Assembly: GCA_964634885.1 (NCBI GenBank)
Contig: CAZWLN010000001.1
Location: forward strand, 186,001-250,000
DNA length: 64,000 nt
Source of the DNA: DAINRZ01 sp964634885
GTDB taxonomy: Bacteria; Bacteroidota; Ignavibacteria; Kapaibacteriales; UBA2268
Direction of reading: 5' to 3'
How positions within the stretch are numbered: the first letter of the stretch is position 1; every line of letters begins with the position of its first letter. Shown piece by piece: positions 18,889-26,994 of the stretch. Made by a program: the position numbers and the translations under genes. The notes below the pieces were generated by a model. That model was not told where the DNA came from and did no database searches. It was given only the letters and a program-made list of their open reading frames with translations.

Positions 18889-19313
18889 TTGTGGACAAGA
18901 AAAAGACTAAGCCGGTAAATATCTCAAATAAAAAGGTTTTACGTATTATTCTGCTGTCGTTGGGGTGCCTTTTCTCAGGAATTGGCTTTGTGGGACTGTT
19001 TGTCCCGCTGCTGCCGACAACGCCTTTCCTGCTTCTTTCGGCGGCGTGTTTTGTACGCAGTTCCGAAAAGCTCTACAGCAAATTACTAGGCAACAAGCTG
19101 CTCGGTGTTTATATCAAAAGTTATCTTGAAAACAGGGGGATACCACTTAAGGTCAAATTATCTGCAATTACACTCCTGTGGACAGGAATTACTCTTTCGG
19201 CAATTTTTGCTACTGAATCGCTTGTGGTAAGAATTATTTTGTTTATAATTGCAATTAGCGTTACGATACATATTGTAAAATTGAAAACTGAGAATAAATT
19301 ATTGGAGGATTGA
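18879..19313 (+). CDS. DUF454 (YbaN-like) membrane protein
   Basis: 144 residues if the TTG at 18879 is used; it overlaps the TPR gene by 10 bp and has AAGGAA at the right distance. GTG at 18891 would give 140 residues. Three or four transmembrane segments are visible, and the conserved DUF454 signature GFVGLFVPLLPTTPFLLLSA appears near residues 36-55, followed by CFVRSSEKLYSKLL. Members of this family are small inner-membrane proteins without an established activity. Overlap with the TPR gene and a 1-bp gap to the next gene indicate translational coupling. Confidence 0.8.
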   Translation: MRVIVDKKKTKPVNISNKKVLRIILLSLGCLFSGIGFVGLFVPLLPTTPFLLLSAACFVRSSEKLYSKLLGNKLLGVYIKSYLENRGIPLKVKLSAITLLWTGITLSAIFATESLVVRIILFIIAISVTIHIVKLKTENKLLED

Positions 19314-19314
19314 T

Positions 19315-19710
19315 ATGTTGAAATATACTACTGTAATACTGATGATGCTGGCGCTGATCACAATCGACTGCGACAGTAAAAAAATCAAGAGCAATGTAAA
19401 GCCCGAAAAGCCGAATACCGTAAACGTGAATGCCGGCGAGGTATTTACTATTAAAATTAAAGCCAACCACACCACCGGATACGAATGGATGGTTGCCGGT
19501 CGCTATGATTCTACCGTCGTCAGCTTTATCGATAAAGACTATGTTTCAGACAGCGCACCCGAAGGCATGACCGGGGTCGGCGGCAACGAAATCTGGAAAT
19601 TCAAAGCCCTGAAAAAGGGAAAGGTAACTTTGAAATTCAAAGAAGTGAGGCCCTGGGAAGCAAACGAGCGCAATCCATTTACAAAAATATATAAGATTAC
19701 GGTAAAATAG
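19315..19710 (+). CDS. Chagasin-family (I42) cysteine protease inhibitor lipoprotein
   Basis: 131 residues. The N-terminus is a lipoprotein signal ending TIDC (Cys19). The mature part carries all three inhibitory loop motifs of chagasin: NHTTGY (51-56), GVGG (87-90) and RPW (112-114), in the family order. Chagasins block papain-family (C1) cysteine peptidases by inserting these loops in the active-site cleft. As a lipoprotein it could guard the periplasm or the cell surface, either against the cell's own exported peptidases or against those of neighbours or predators. GGAGG stands 8 bp before the ATG. It is followed at once by a divergent relative (19713). Confidence 0.85.
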   Translation: MLKYTTVILMMLALITIDCDSKKIKSNVKPEKPNTVNVNAGEVFTIKIKANHTTGYEWMVAGRYDSTVVSFIDKDYVSDSAPEGMTGVGGNEIWKFKALKKGKVTLKFKEVRPWEANERNPFTKIYKITVK

Positions 19711-19712
19711 CC

Positions 19713-20105
19713 ATGAAATGGTTGCAGTCATTTGTTCCGGTTTTGCTGCTGCTTATATTAATGGCTGCCTGTTCTTCCTGCCCGAAAAAGGGCAGCACGG
19801 CAAGATACATAAAAGCCGACACCACCACCGTTGCAGCCAATGTGGGAGACACTGTCGCCATATCCCTCGATTACCCGCCGTTCTCAAGAATCCAATGGGA
19901 ACTGCTGGAGTATGACGAAAAAAGCCTTGAGATGATCGGCTATAAAAGTGCTGAACGGATTGAAAACAGCGAACTGTTCAGGGACACCCGGCATTTTCAG
20001 TGTTTAAAACCAGGCAGTACCACGGTCAAATTCGTTTACAGGAGCTCTGGCGGAAGGGCGGGAACAGTAATTGACAGCAGGGATTATACTATTGTTATAA
20101 AGTAA
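19713..20105 (+). CDS. Lipoprotein, degenerate chagasin-like fold
   Basis: 130 residues with a clear lipobox (LMAAC, Cys20). Its strand layout follows that of the chagasin encoded 2 bp upstream: NVGDTVAISLDY aligns with NAGEVFTIKIKA, FQCLKPGSTTVKFVY with FKALKKGKVTLKFKE, and DYTIVIK with KIYKITVK. The three inhibitory motifs are lost or changed: PPFSRIQW replaces NHTTGYEW, no GxGG is present, and SSGG stands where RPW would be. It may bind a different protease class or serve another role. Assignment to the fold is inference from the alignment by eye. Confidence 0.65.
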   Translation: MKWLQSFVPVLLLLILMAACSSCPKKGSTARYIKADTTTVAANVGDTVAISLDYPPFSRIQWELLEYDEKSLEMIGYKSAERIENSELFRDTRHFQCLKPGSTTVKFVYRSSGGRAGTVIDSRDYTIVIK

Positions 20106-20119
20106 TATCTTATCGGCTA

Positions 20120-22858
20120 TTAATACATACTGTAGCTTCGTTTTTCGTATTTCAGGTCCTGCAACTGAGGCGATTTGATGCCGAAGCGGAGATAGAATCC
20201 TTTATTGTAGCCAATCGGGTTCCATTCGAGGTTAAACTGCCAGCAGTGCAAATCCTTGGATAGATTGAATACATTATCGGTAAGGGTTTTACTAATAAAA
20301 TCATAGCACAAACGACCGGATAAAGCCCAGGTCTCCGTAATGTTCATAGTCAGGTTGGCAGAACAGTTGAGGGACCGCGCAATGCTCCTGGACGATGCAT
20401 ATTCTGAAATCGGGTCGCTGTAAGAATAATTAAGGTTGAAGCCGATGGACAGCGGAAGTGAAATAGCATTGTAACCCGGGGTATTCTCTCCGAAGATGTC
20501 CGCATCTGTAGCTTTGTAAGCCATTTTCTGTGCAAACCGCTCCCCCAGGCCGGAGCTGTCTCTGGCAGCAGCGCTGTTTGTGTCTTTGTCGGGAACGGTT
20601 TGAGTACCGATCTTCAGCCTGTCGAATGAAAAATTGGCAGACAGAGTCAGGCCGAATGAAGTAAGCCTGAGCAGGCCCTTGCCTTCACCGGCATAGAACC
20701 TGTCTGTTAAGCTGTACAGGTTCTTTTTCGACAAAGTGTCATACGCCATGTCGAAATCATAGAGCGAAAAACCGGCTGACGTATTGAAACTGAAGACACT
20801 GATGTCCGGTGTCCTGAAGCCCATGCTGATGTCGCTGAATTTATTCCTGTCCTTTTTGAAATCGTAATTGCCGTTCATGGTCCAGGTCAGCAGTTCAATA
20901 TTCTTTTCCGCGGTGTCGGCGTCATTGATCTTAGCGTCGAATTTATTGACAATACTGTAGTTGACGGTTTGCTGTTCTCTGGAAGAAGAGATGCCGCCGC
21001 CGTCTTTTTCAAACCTGGAGTAAACAATCTTATTTCCTGCACTGTCAATATAGCTGCCTTTCAGTTCTTTGATGCCCGACAGGTCAGGAGTGAAATTGTA
21101 TGACAGTGTAGGCTGGAAAGTGTGCCTTAAAGCGTTAAGCCCAAAAAGCCGCGGTTTGACGATGCCGAAAAGCTTTGTCGAGAGGGATACGCCGTAATTA
21201 TATGTATAGTCTGTGTAGAAGCCCGATTCCTCGTATGTTTTCACTACATTGGTAACAGTGTCGCATGTTTTGGTTACTCTGCGGAAGTAGTTGTTAGCGC
21301 TGAAGCTGATTCTGGGCTGTATCGTAAAGTAGCCGAGTTTCGGTGCAATCGACAAACTTGGCCTGTGCTGGATATATTTCACGGGTGTTACAACGGTATC
21401 CGTCCAATTAAAAGTTGAGTCTTCACTTATTTGGGTTGTTCTTTCATTGATGGACTTCGCTTCGCTCCACTGGCCGTTGACACTGTAGCTGAAATTCATG
21501 TCCCTGATCCAGTCCGGAACGCTTTGAGGAGAAAGTAGTTTGTTCAGCGGCTTGAACTGCGGAAGTGAGTAGGACACGGCCGAATTCTGTGAATAGGTAC
21601 TTGTGATGATGTTCTGGCTTCTGCCATAGGACAGAGAGAAGTTGGAACCGTTCTGGAAAGAGTGTGAATAGGAAGCGTTTGAACGCATCTCCTGTGTTTG
21701 CGTTTGTCTTAGGTTAATGGTAGTGTTTTTGAAGAAATTACTGGTGGCATAGTTCAGATTAGCAGTAATGCTGCTGTAAGGTGAGAGCTTCTGGTTATGT
21801 TCGACCTGTACCAGGATGTTCTTATCGAAACTATTGTTGGGATTGGTCCGGGTTTCGCCATACTGCAATTCCATCGACCCATTCAACACATCTTTCAGCG
21901 CCCAGTTCCATCCGTTCTTAATAGTATAGCCGCCTTTTGTGAAAAGGTCAACTGTAATTTTCGTATCGAAGTAGTCGCTAAGGGCAAAGTAATAGCCCAG
22001 GTCCTTAAGATTGACACCACGCGTCTGTGTAAAATAGAAAGAGGGGATTATTACCCCGGACCTTCTTCCGGATTCGGTAGGGAAGAAGAGGCCCACCGGA
22101 ACAATCAGCAGAGGCATATCTTCGACGTAGAATATTAAAGGGTCGAGGAAGATTTTGTCCTTATTAATGAATTTCATCTTTGGCGAACCGAAATAATAAT
22201 GGGAGTGGGGGCTGTCACAGTCAGTGTATTTGCCGTTCTGGATGAAAATGGTGTTAGGGGAGACCCTCTTAATTTTTTCCCCGTAATAGAAGCCTTCCTG
22301 CATTGCAGTCTCACCCTGGCTGATGGCTCCCTGTTTAGTCTTGAAATTGTACTTTATCCGCTCGCCAACGTAGGCCTCGCCGTTGTCGTCAAACTTCGGA
22401 TAGCCGATGACATTGCCGGAGCTGTCCCGGAAGCCGGAAGCCTCGAGAAGCGATTCCTTCGAATAAAGGTCTATTATCTCCGCTTCGAGTTTCTGGGATT
22501 TCTGGTCAAGTTTCGCATCGCCGCGCAGATGCATCCTACGGCTTCTGAAGTCGAAAACGACCGAGTCTTTGGCCGAATAGACTACCACCGAATCCATGCC
22601 CGATTTACCTTCCCTCAGGCTGTCCTTGTCGAACACAAGAGTACTGACAGTATCCTTAGCGGCAGGCGGCCTGGAAACGGTGTTCACGGCGCTGTCGGGC
22701 AGAGGTGCTACAGGAGTGGTTTTAAAGGACTTCTTAGAAGCGTCTTTTTCAGGTATGGTACTTTTTTGTCCCTGTGCAAATACAGTCTGGAAGGCAGTAA
22801 ATACCATCAAAACAAGGATAATATATTTGTAGCTTTTGGCCATGTCTATGTGTATCAA
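20120..22858 (-). CDS. lptD: LptD-like LPS assembly outer-membrane protein
   Basis: 912 residues. After the signal peptide (cleavage near VFAQG) and a Pro/Asp/Ser-rich stretch, an OstA/LptA-like jellyroll starts near residue 95 (MHLRGDAKLDQKSQKLEAEI). Then comes the LptD barrel with its hallmark start (FLDPLIFYVEDMPLLIVPVG, then FFPTESGRRSGVIIP). The remainder is ~650 residues of beta strands rich in Asn, Ser and Tyr, ending in WNPIGYNKGFYLRFGI. LptD inserts LPS into the outer leaflet with LptE. The TTG start at 22858 overlaps the upstream stop (TTGA) and has AAAGGA 4-5 nt before it; ATG 22843 is an alternative. It shares a transcript with the LolB-like lipoprotein gene. Confidence 0.88.
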   Translation of the reverse strand: MIHIDMAKSYKYIILVLMVFTAFQTVFAQGQKSTIPEKDASKKSFKTTPVAPLPDSAVNTVSRPPAAKDTVSTLVFDKDSLREGKSGMDSVVVYSAKDSVVFDFRSRRMHLRGDAKLDQKSQKLEAEIIDLYSKESLLEASGFRDSSGNVIGYPKFDDNGEAYVGERIKYNFKTKQGAISQGETAMQEGFYYGEKIKRVSPNTIFIQNGKYTDCDSPHSHYYFGSPKMKFINKDKIFLDPLIFYVEDMPLLIVPVGLFFPTESGRRSGVIIPSFYFTQTRGVNLKDLGYYFALSDYFDTKITVDLFTKGGYTIKNGWNWALKDVLNGSMELQYGETRTNPNNSFDKNILVQVEHNQKLSPYSSITANLNYATSNFFKNTTINLRQTQTQEMRSNASYSHSFQNGSNFSLSYGRSQNIITSTYSQNSAVSYSLPQFKPLNKLLSPQSVPDWIRDMNFSYSVNGQWSEAKSINERTTQISEDSTFNWTDTVVTPVKYIQHRPSLSIAPKLGYFTIQPRISFSANNYFRRVTKTCDTVTNVVKTYEESGFYTDYTYNYGVSLSTKLFGIVKPRLFGLNALRHTFQPTLSYNFTPDLSGIKELKGSYIDSAGNKIVYSRFEKDGGGISSSREQQTVNYSIVNKFDAKINDADTAEKNIELLTWTMNGNYDFKKDRNKFSDISMGFRTPDISVFSFNTSAGFSLYDFDMAYDTLSKKNLYSLTDRFYAGEGKGLLRLTSFGLTLSANFSFDRLKIGTQTVPDKDTNSAAARDSSGLGERFAQKMAYKATDADIFGENTPGYNAISLPLSIGFNLNYSYSDPISEYASSRSIARSLNCSANLTMNITETWALSGRLCYDFISKTLTDNVFNLSKDLHCWQFNLEWNPIGYNKGFYLRFGIKSPQLQDLKYEKRSYSMY

Positions 22859-23628
22859 AAGGTCCTTTTCTTTGTGTCTGACGGAAGGGTAATGCCAAAA
22901 GGCTGTTCATATTTTTCGTCGATTGAGTAATTGTCTATGTCGAATGTTACAGCTACTTCACGGATTGGGAAGGAAAGGACTATTTTTTTGGCCAGGCTGT
23001 AGGCGCCGACAGTTTCATAGTCCGAATAGTGAGCCGTCATCACCATTGTACCGTTGGGCAGTTTCCGCTGATACTGAATAATTGTGCCTTTGTTGTTGAC
23101 AAGTACAAACTCGACATATTCGCTTGCCTTGATATATTTGTACAGAACGCCGTCATTCCTTTTCTCCACGAATTCATACAAAGAATCGTAACCCGGAGGC
23201 TGGCAGCGGAACATCCTCACCATGTCGTCGAAATCCAGTTCGATATTGAAAGCAGCTTTCAGGTTGCCGGCGCTTGGCACACCTTCGTATGCGGCAGTGT
23301 TAAAAACATCGTAATAGAGGAAGTAATCTTTCCTGGCGTACAGTTTTCCCACAGCAATCTGCATGGGGCCTGTAAGAGAAAGAGAGATTGAGTCGGTACC
23401 GGCAATATATGCTTTAAACCCTCCGGGTAAATTGCTTTCTTTTTGTTTCAGTGTAACTTTACCCCGTGCCGTAAGGTTCCCTATCCGGCTATTAGCGCTT
23501 TGGAACCTTTCTTTCTGCACTTTTTCCGCTTCGCCGGAAGCAGGAGGGGGGGTACTGCCCGTCTGCTTGACAGATGAACAGGCTGCCGAAAATAATACAA
23601 TACACAAAACACAGACAATTTTATTCAT
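22855..23628 (-). CDS. LolB-like/DUF4292 lipoprotein
   Basis: 257 residues from ATG 23628, which opens a lipoprotein signal (MNKIVCVLCIVLFSAAC). The open frame reaches a GTG at 23655 that adds nothing recognisable. The mature protein resembles DUF4292 and the LolA/LolB-like half-barrel fold: GNLTARGKVTLKQKESNLPGG, then SISLSLTGPMQIAVGKLYARKDYFLYY, and a C-terminal ITLPSDTKK. Such proteins carry or receive lipoproteins or lipids at the outer membrane. Overlap with lptD supports a role in envelope assembly, although a direct LPS link is inference. Confidence 0.7.
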   Translation of the reverse strand: MNKIVCVLCIVLFSAACSSVKQTGSTPPPASGEAEKVQKERFQSANSRIGNLTARGKVTLKQKESNLPGGFKAYIAGTDSISLSLTGPMQIAVGKLYARKDYFLYYDVFNTAAYEGVPSAGNLKAAFNIELDFDDMVRMFRCQPPGYDSLYEFVEKRNDGVLYKYIKASEYVEFVLVNNKGTIIQYQRKLPNGTMVMTAHYSDYETVGAYSLAKKIVLSFPIREVAVTFDIDNYSIDEKYEQPFGITLPSDTKKRTF

Positions 23629-23677
23629 ATATTGATATACTCTAATGTTCAACACATTTCACGAGTCGTAAAATTAA

Positions 23678-23685
23678 CAAAATTA
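23678..23685 (-). promoter_or_regulatory. Candidate -7 element for the LolB-like/lptD operon
   Basis: TAATTTTG on the minus strand fits TAnnTTTG and lies about 50 bp before the ATG. A TTTG lies 24 nt upstream, longer than the usual 19-21 nt spacer, so this call is weaker than the tRNA promoter. Confidence 0.35.
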
Positions 23686-23745
23686 TTTCATATTGCTTTA
23701 CGATAATATCAAATATATTTCAACGTTAATTCTCCAATATATTAT

Positions 23746-23753
23746 TAATTTTG
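23746..23753 (+). promoter_or_regulatory. Candidate -7 element for queD-folE-rnhB
   Basis: TAATTTTG fits TAnnTTTG and stands 30 bp before the queD ATG. No exact TTTG is found 19-21 nt upstream; TTTC occurs at 24 nt. It is divergent from the lptD-side element. Confidence 0.35.
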
Positions 23754-23782
23754 AAATATTAATTAATGTAAGATTGAAATAA

Positions 23783-24187
23783 ATGGTTTACGTTACAAAA
23801 AGAATTGAGTTCTCGGCAGCCCACAGGCTCCATAACCCTGCATTTTCGGAAGAAGAGAACCTTCGGATATATGACAAATGCAACAATCTCCACGGCCACG
23901 GGCACAACTACGTGCTGGAGGTAACGGTTGCAGGCGAACCCGACCCCGACACAGGCTATGTCATCGACCTGAAAAAACTCAAGGCGATTCTCATCGAGGA
24001 ATTGATAAGCCAGGTTGACCATAAACATTTCAACTTCGACGTTGGCTTCATGACCGGAACCATTCCGACGGTTGAGAACATTATTGCTGCCTTCTGGCGG
24101 GTTCTCGAGAATAAGATACCTAACGGCAGGCTGTACAAATTGAAACTCTGGGAGACTGAGAATTCTTACGCCGAATACTTCGGTTAA
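23783..24187 (+). CDS. queD: 6-carboxy/6-pyruvoyl-tetrahydropterin synthase family
   Basis: 134 residues, a normal length. Zinc ligands are H14 (FSAAH), H37 and H39 (HGHGH). The catalytic Cys33 sits in CxxxHGH, and the DH pair (79-80) and C-terminal Glu (WETENSYAEY) are in place. The enzyme converts dihydroneopterin triphosphate to 6-carboxytetrahydropterin (queuosine route) or to 6-pyruvoyl-tetrahydropterin. CxxxHGH without extra motifs favours the QueD activity. It lies 67 bp before folE, which supplies its substrate from GTP, so both act in sequence. The precise end product (queuosine, biopterin-like or folate bypass) cannot be settled from the window. Confidence 0.88.
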   Translation: MVYVTKRIEFSAAHRLHNPAFSEEENLRIYDKCNNLHGHGHNYVLEVTVAGEPDPDTGYVIDLKKLKAILIEELISQVDHKHFNFDVGFMTGTIPTVENIIAAFWRVLENKIPNGRLYKLKLWETENSYAEYFG

Positions 24188-24254
24188 TTGATTAATAATA
24201 CAAAGATTTAGAATATATTATATTATAGTATTTATTATAAGGAAATAGTAAGTA

Positions 24255-24995
24255 ATGGAAAATAAAGATGATAAGACAACGGAAGAAGAAGTCTTCTTTG
24301 ATTTGGATGAAGATGAATTCGATGAACAGATAGGCTATGAAATCAAATCTTCCTATCCGAAGAACAACGCCGAAGGGCTTAAACTCTTCGACGCCAACGG
24401 CAATGTGCCGCTTACAAAAGATGAACGAAAAAAGATGATCAAGAAACTCGACAAGAAATTTGTCGAGATAATGGATATATTGCGTATCTCTTTGAATGAC
24501 CCCAACAGTACGCTAACGCCGCACCGAATAGCAAAAATGTTCGTTAACGAACTATTTGCCGGAAGGTTCGAGCCTGCTCCCAAAGTTACAGTTTTCCCGA
24601 ACAGAAAGAAAGTTGACAACCTGATCATCAGCAAAGGCATCGAAATCATGTCTGTGTGTTCCCACCACTGGCAACCGATTTCAGGAGAGTGCGCCATATC
24701 CTACATTCCCGGCGATTTCGTCATCGGCCTGTCCAAGTTGACCAGGATCGTCAACTGGTTTGCACGGCGGGGACAGATACAGGAAGAACTGGGTGAACAA
24801 ATTGCCGATTACCTCGAGAACCTGCTCCACCCGAAAGCCCTCGGCGTCGTCATCAAAGCAAGGCATTACTGCATGATTGCCCGTGGTGTGCGCGGTTCCG
24901 AGGACAAATCCTTCATGATCACTTCGGTAATGAGAGGTTACCTGCAAACCGACTCGAAACTAAGGAATGAATTCCTGAAACTGCTCGAAGGGTAA
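24255..24995 (+). CDS. folE: GTP cyclohydrolase I
   Basis: 246 residues: a ~55-residue acidic N-terminal extension, then the catalytic domain. Zinc ligands C135, H138 and C206 are present (CSHHW and HYCMIARG). The GTP-binding QEE region (QIQEEL, 174-179) and the GLSKLTRIV motif are intact. Ser136 replaces the Glu of the usual CEHH motif. The enzyme opens GTP to dihydroneopterin triphosphate, the common precursor of folate and of 7-deazaguanines made through the neighbouring queD. AAGGAAATAG lies just before the ATG. rnhB follows 4 bp after the stop. Confidence 0.92.
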   Translation: MENKDDKTTEEEVFFDLDEDEFDEQIGYEIKSSYPKNNAEGLKLFDANGNVPLTKDERKKMIKKLDKKFVEIMDILRISLNDPNSTLTPHRIAKMFVNELFAGRFEPAPKVTVFPNRKKVDNLIISKGIEIMSVCSHHWQPISGECAISYIPGDFVIGLSKLTRIVNWFARRGQIQEELGEQIADYLENLLHPKALGVVIKARHYCMIARGVRGSEDKSFMITSVMRGYLQTDSKLRNEFLKLLEG

Positions 24996-24999
24996 ATCC

Positions 25000-25635
25000 A
25001 TCAAGGCAAAAACAACATATCCTGATTACAGCCTCGAAGAAGAGTATGCACCCAACGGAGCTTCAATTGCCGGAATCGACGAAGCAGGTCGCGGCCCGCT
25101 GGCAGGTCCGGTTGTCGCTTCGGCTGTCGTCCTTCCAAGGGGATTGGCAATCGGGGGGTTGAACGATTCGAAAAAACTGTCGGCCAAAAAACGGGACTAT
25201 CTCTTCGAAGTAATACGTGAAAAAGCACTCGATTATGCTGTTGGAATTGTCAGCCATGAAGAAATCGACAGGATAAACATACTCCAGGCTACGATGAAAG
25301 CCGCCCATGAAGCAGTTGAATCCTTAGAAGTCAAACCATGCCACCTTCTCATCGACGGCAACTATTCCAATTTCAGGGATATTCCGGTTACGACTGTCGT
25401 CAAGGGTGATTCCAGGAGCTGTTCAATCGCTGCTGCTTCCATCATAGCAAAGGTTACCAGGGACAGGTATATGGAAGGAGAAGCCCACGATGAATTTCCC
25501 GGATACCATTTCAACATCCATAAAGGATACGCTACGAAAGATCATATTTTGATGATAAGGAAATACGGGCCCTGCCGTATTCACAGGCAAACATTCCTGA
25601 CAAGGATTGTCCCGGGGCAGCCGTCCTTGTTCTGA
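25000..25635 (+). CDS. rnhB: Ribonuclease HII with apparent AUC start
   Basis: 211 residues if translation starts at ATC 25000. The conserved N-terminus GIDEAGRGPLAGP (D27, E28 catalytic) lies upstream of the first canonical start codon in this frame (TTG 25144). Between the in-frame stop at 24976 and 25144 there is no ATG, GTG or TTG. AAGGG (24989-24992, overlapping the folE stop region) stands 7-8 nt before ATC. The other catalytic acids are in LLIDGN and RDRY, with GDSRSCSIAAASIIAKV between them. The enzyme cuts RNA of RNA-DNA hybrids and removes single ribonucleotides. The downstream lipoprotein gene is convergent, 3 bp away. The start is unusual; a sequencing or assembly error is the alternative. 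Confidence 0.85.
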   Translation: MKAKTTYPDYSLEEEYAPNGASIAGIDEAGRGPLAGPVVASAVVLPRGLAIGGLNDSKKLSAKKRDYLFEVIREKALDYAVGIVSHEEIDRINILQATMKAAHEAVESLEVKPCHLLIDGNYSNFRDIPVTTVVKGDSRSCSIAAASIIAKVTRDRYMEGEAHDEFPGYHFNIHKGYATKDHILMIRKYGPCRIHRQTFLTRIVPGQPSLF

Positions 25636-25638
25636 ACA

Positions 25639-26427
25639 CTACTTAGAGTGCTTCTTCATCAGTTCGTTAGCTGTTTTGTTCATCTCGAGGATATAATGCT
25701 GGACGTTAGGGTCTGACCTGTAAGTATTAATCAGGGTAAGAGCCTCTTTATAGCTGCTGAAACCCGATTCGACGAAAATCTGCTCGTTAATCCTGTCATA
25801 GCCTGCCTGGTCATTATTATTCTTTTTCAGTTCCCCGAACACCAGTTCCTCAAACCTGGAGGATTGCATGAGGCCGAGCGCTTTCTCCAGTTTAACAAGC
25901 AGGTCCTGTTTTATCTTTTTCTGTTGATCGGTTAAAATTGAATCTGAGATGTAGGGGGTAAGAGTACGGTCGAAAGCGTCCTGGATTTCCTGGGCAATCT
26001 TCCTGACGTCTTTATTCTTTTCATAGAAGTTTTCGTTTGTAAGATAGTTGATGCGGTTGGCAAACCCATATTTCCTGACTATAGCTGAAATATGGTTTTC
26101 AAGGAAAGCCGTAATCTGGTTTTGAATTTTAACTTCCTTTTTCAACTCTTTAAGAATTGTTTCGGAGCCGGCCCATTTCAACAATTCCTTTGAAGCTGCA
26201 AGGTAATCTGAAACAGGAAGTATCTTACTTTCAGGGCTGATGGTGTCGGCCGGGGAGACAGCGTTTGCACTTACAACGGCACTATCTGTCTTAAGGCTGT
26301 CCACAGTACCCGAACTGTTTTCATTGCCAGGCAATCTCTCCTTTTCGTCCGAGCAAGACACAAAAGACAGCAATGTGAAAGATAATAGCAAAAAGCATGA
26401 TAAGCGCCGGATTACAATCATATTCAT
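25639..26427 (-). CDS. Lipoprotein of a local three-member family (A)
   Basis: 262 residues from ATG 26427, preceded by AGAGGTAAC. A lipobox (SFVSC) ends the signal. A Ser/Asp/Thr linker of ~50 residues leads to an alpha-helical domain. The end of the protein (ESGFSSYKEALTLINTYRSD) matches a motif shared with the two lipoproteins upstream. The function is unknown. All three are helical, acidic-to-neutral and probably tethered to the outer membrane. The gene converges on rnhB with a 3-bp gap. Confidence 0.7.
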   Translation of the reverse strand: MNMIVIRRLSCFLLLSFTLLSFVSCSDEKERLPGNENSSGTVDSLKTDSAVVSANAVSPADTISPESKILPVSDYLAASKELLKWAGSETILKELKKEVKIQNQITAFLENHISAIVRKYGFANRINYLTNENFYEKNKDVRKIAQEIQDAFDRTLTPYISDSILTDQQKKIKQDLLVKLEKALGLMQSSRFEELVFGELKKNNNDQAGYDRINEQIFVESGFSSYKEALTLINTYRSDPNVQHYILEMNKTANELMKKHSK

Positions 26428-26467
26428 GTTACCTCTGATTAATTCTGTCAATACCTATATTACAAAG

Positions 26468-26926
26468 CTATTTATTTTTACCGGATTTTTCTTTATTAAT
26501 TTTTCTGATCCTGTCGTTAGTCACAGATCTGAGCGAGTCCGACATCAATTTCAGGAAACCATCGTCGGCAAGCCTGCCGCAATAGAGTTCGAATTCCTCA
26601 CATGATGAATAGCCGTTTGCTCTCAGAATGGAAGCCAGCCTGTTGTCTAAGTTCGAGTAATCCTTCGAGCCTGCCGAAGCGGAGTACATGGACGAGAACT
26701 CATCGGTACCAGCCCAGTCGATCATCTCTTCGAGCGTCTTCAGCAATCTCAGTGAGTCATTATTGACGACATTCCTGTCCTGTTGCAGAAACTTTTTACT
26801 GTTTTCAGAAACTCCGGAAATGCTGCGGGTAACCTCGACAACCCTTGAACCGGCAATATGGCCTTCTTTCCCGGAACAGGACAACAGCAGGAAGGCAATT
26901 ATTATGTAAACAGCAATACTTTTCAT
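26468..26926 (-). CDS. Lipoprotein of a local three-member family (B)
   Basis: 152 residues from ATG 26926. This start opens a compact lipoprotein signal (MKSIAVYIIIAFLLLSC); the longer frame to 26980 would run into a terminator hairpin and is rejected. The helical domain contains ANGYSSCEEFELYCGRLADD, aligned with ANGFNSMEEFGAAAQSLGGD of family member C and ESGFSSYKEALTLI of member A. It sits directly downstream of a strong terminator (26944-26977), so it depends on read-through or on a promoter not recognised here. Function unknown. Confidence 0.65.
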   Translation of the reverse strand: MKSIAVYIIIAFLLLSCSGKEGHIAGSRVVEVTRSISGVSENSKKFLQQDRNVVNNDSLRLLKTLEEMIDWAGTDEFSSMYSASAGSKDYSNLDNRLASILRANGYSSCEEFELYCGRLADDGFLKLMSDSLRSVTNDRIRKINKEKSGKNK

Positions 26927-26943
26927 CTTTAGCGCAATTATAT

Positions 26944-26977
26944 AAAAAAAAAGGCTGTACACAGAATGCACAGCCTT
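26944..26977 (-). terminator. Rho-independent terminator after lipoprotein C
   Basis: An 8-bp perfect stem AAGGCTGT/ACAGCCTT (26951-26958 and 26970-26977) with an 11-nt loop, followed on the minus strand by a run of T. It lies 17 bp after the stop of 26995-27612 and ends only ~18 bp before the next gene's ATG. Confidence 0.85.
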
Positions 26978-26994
26978 CAAACTAAAGGTTTGAA

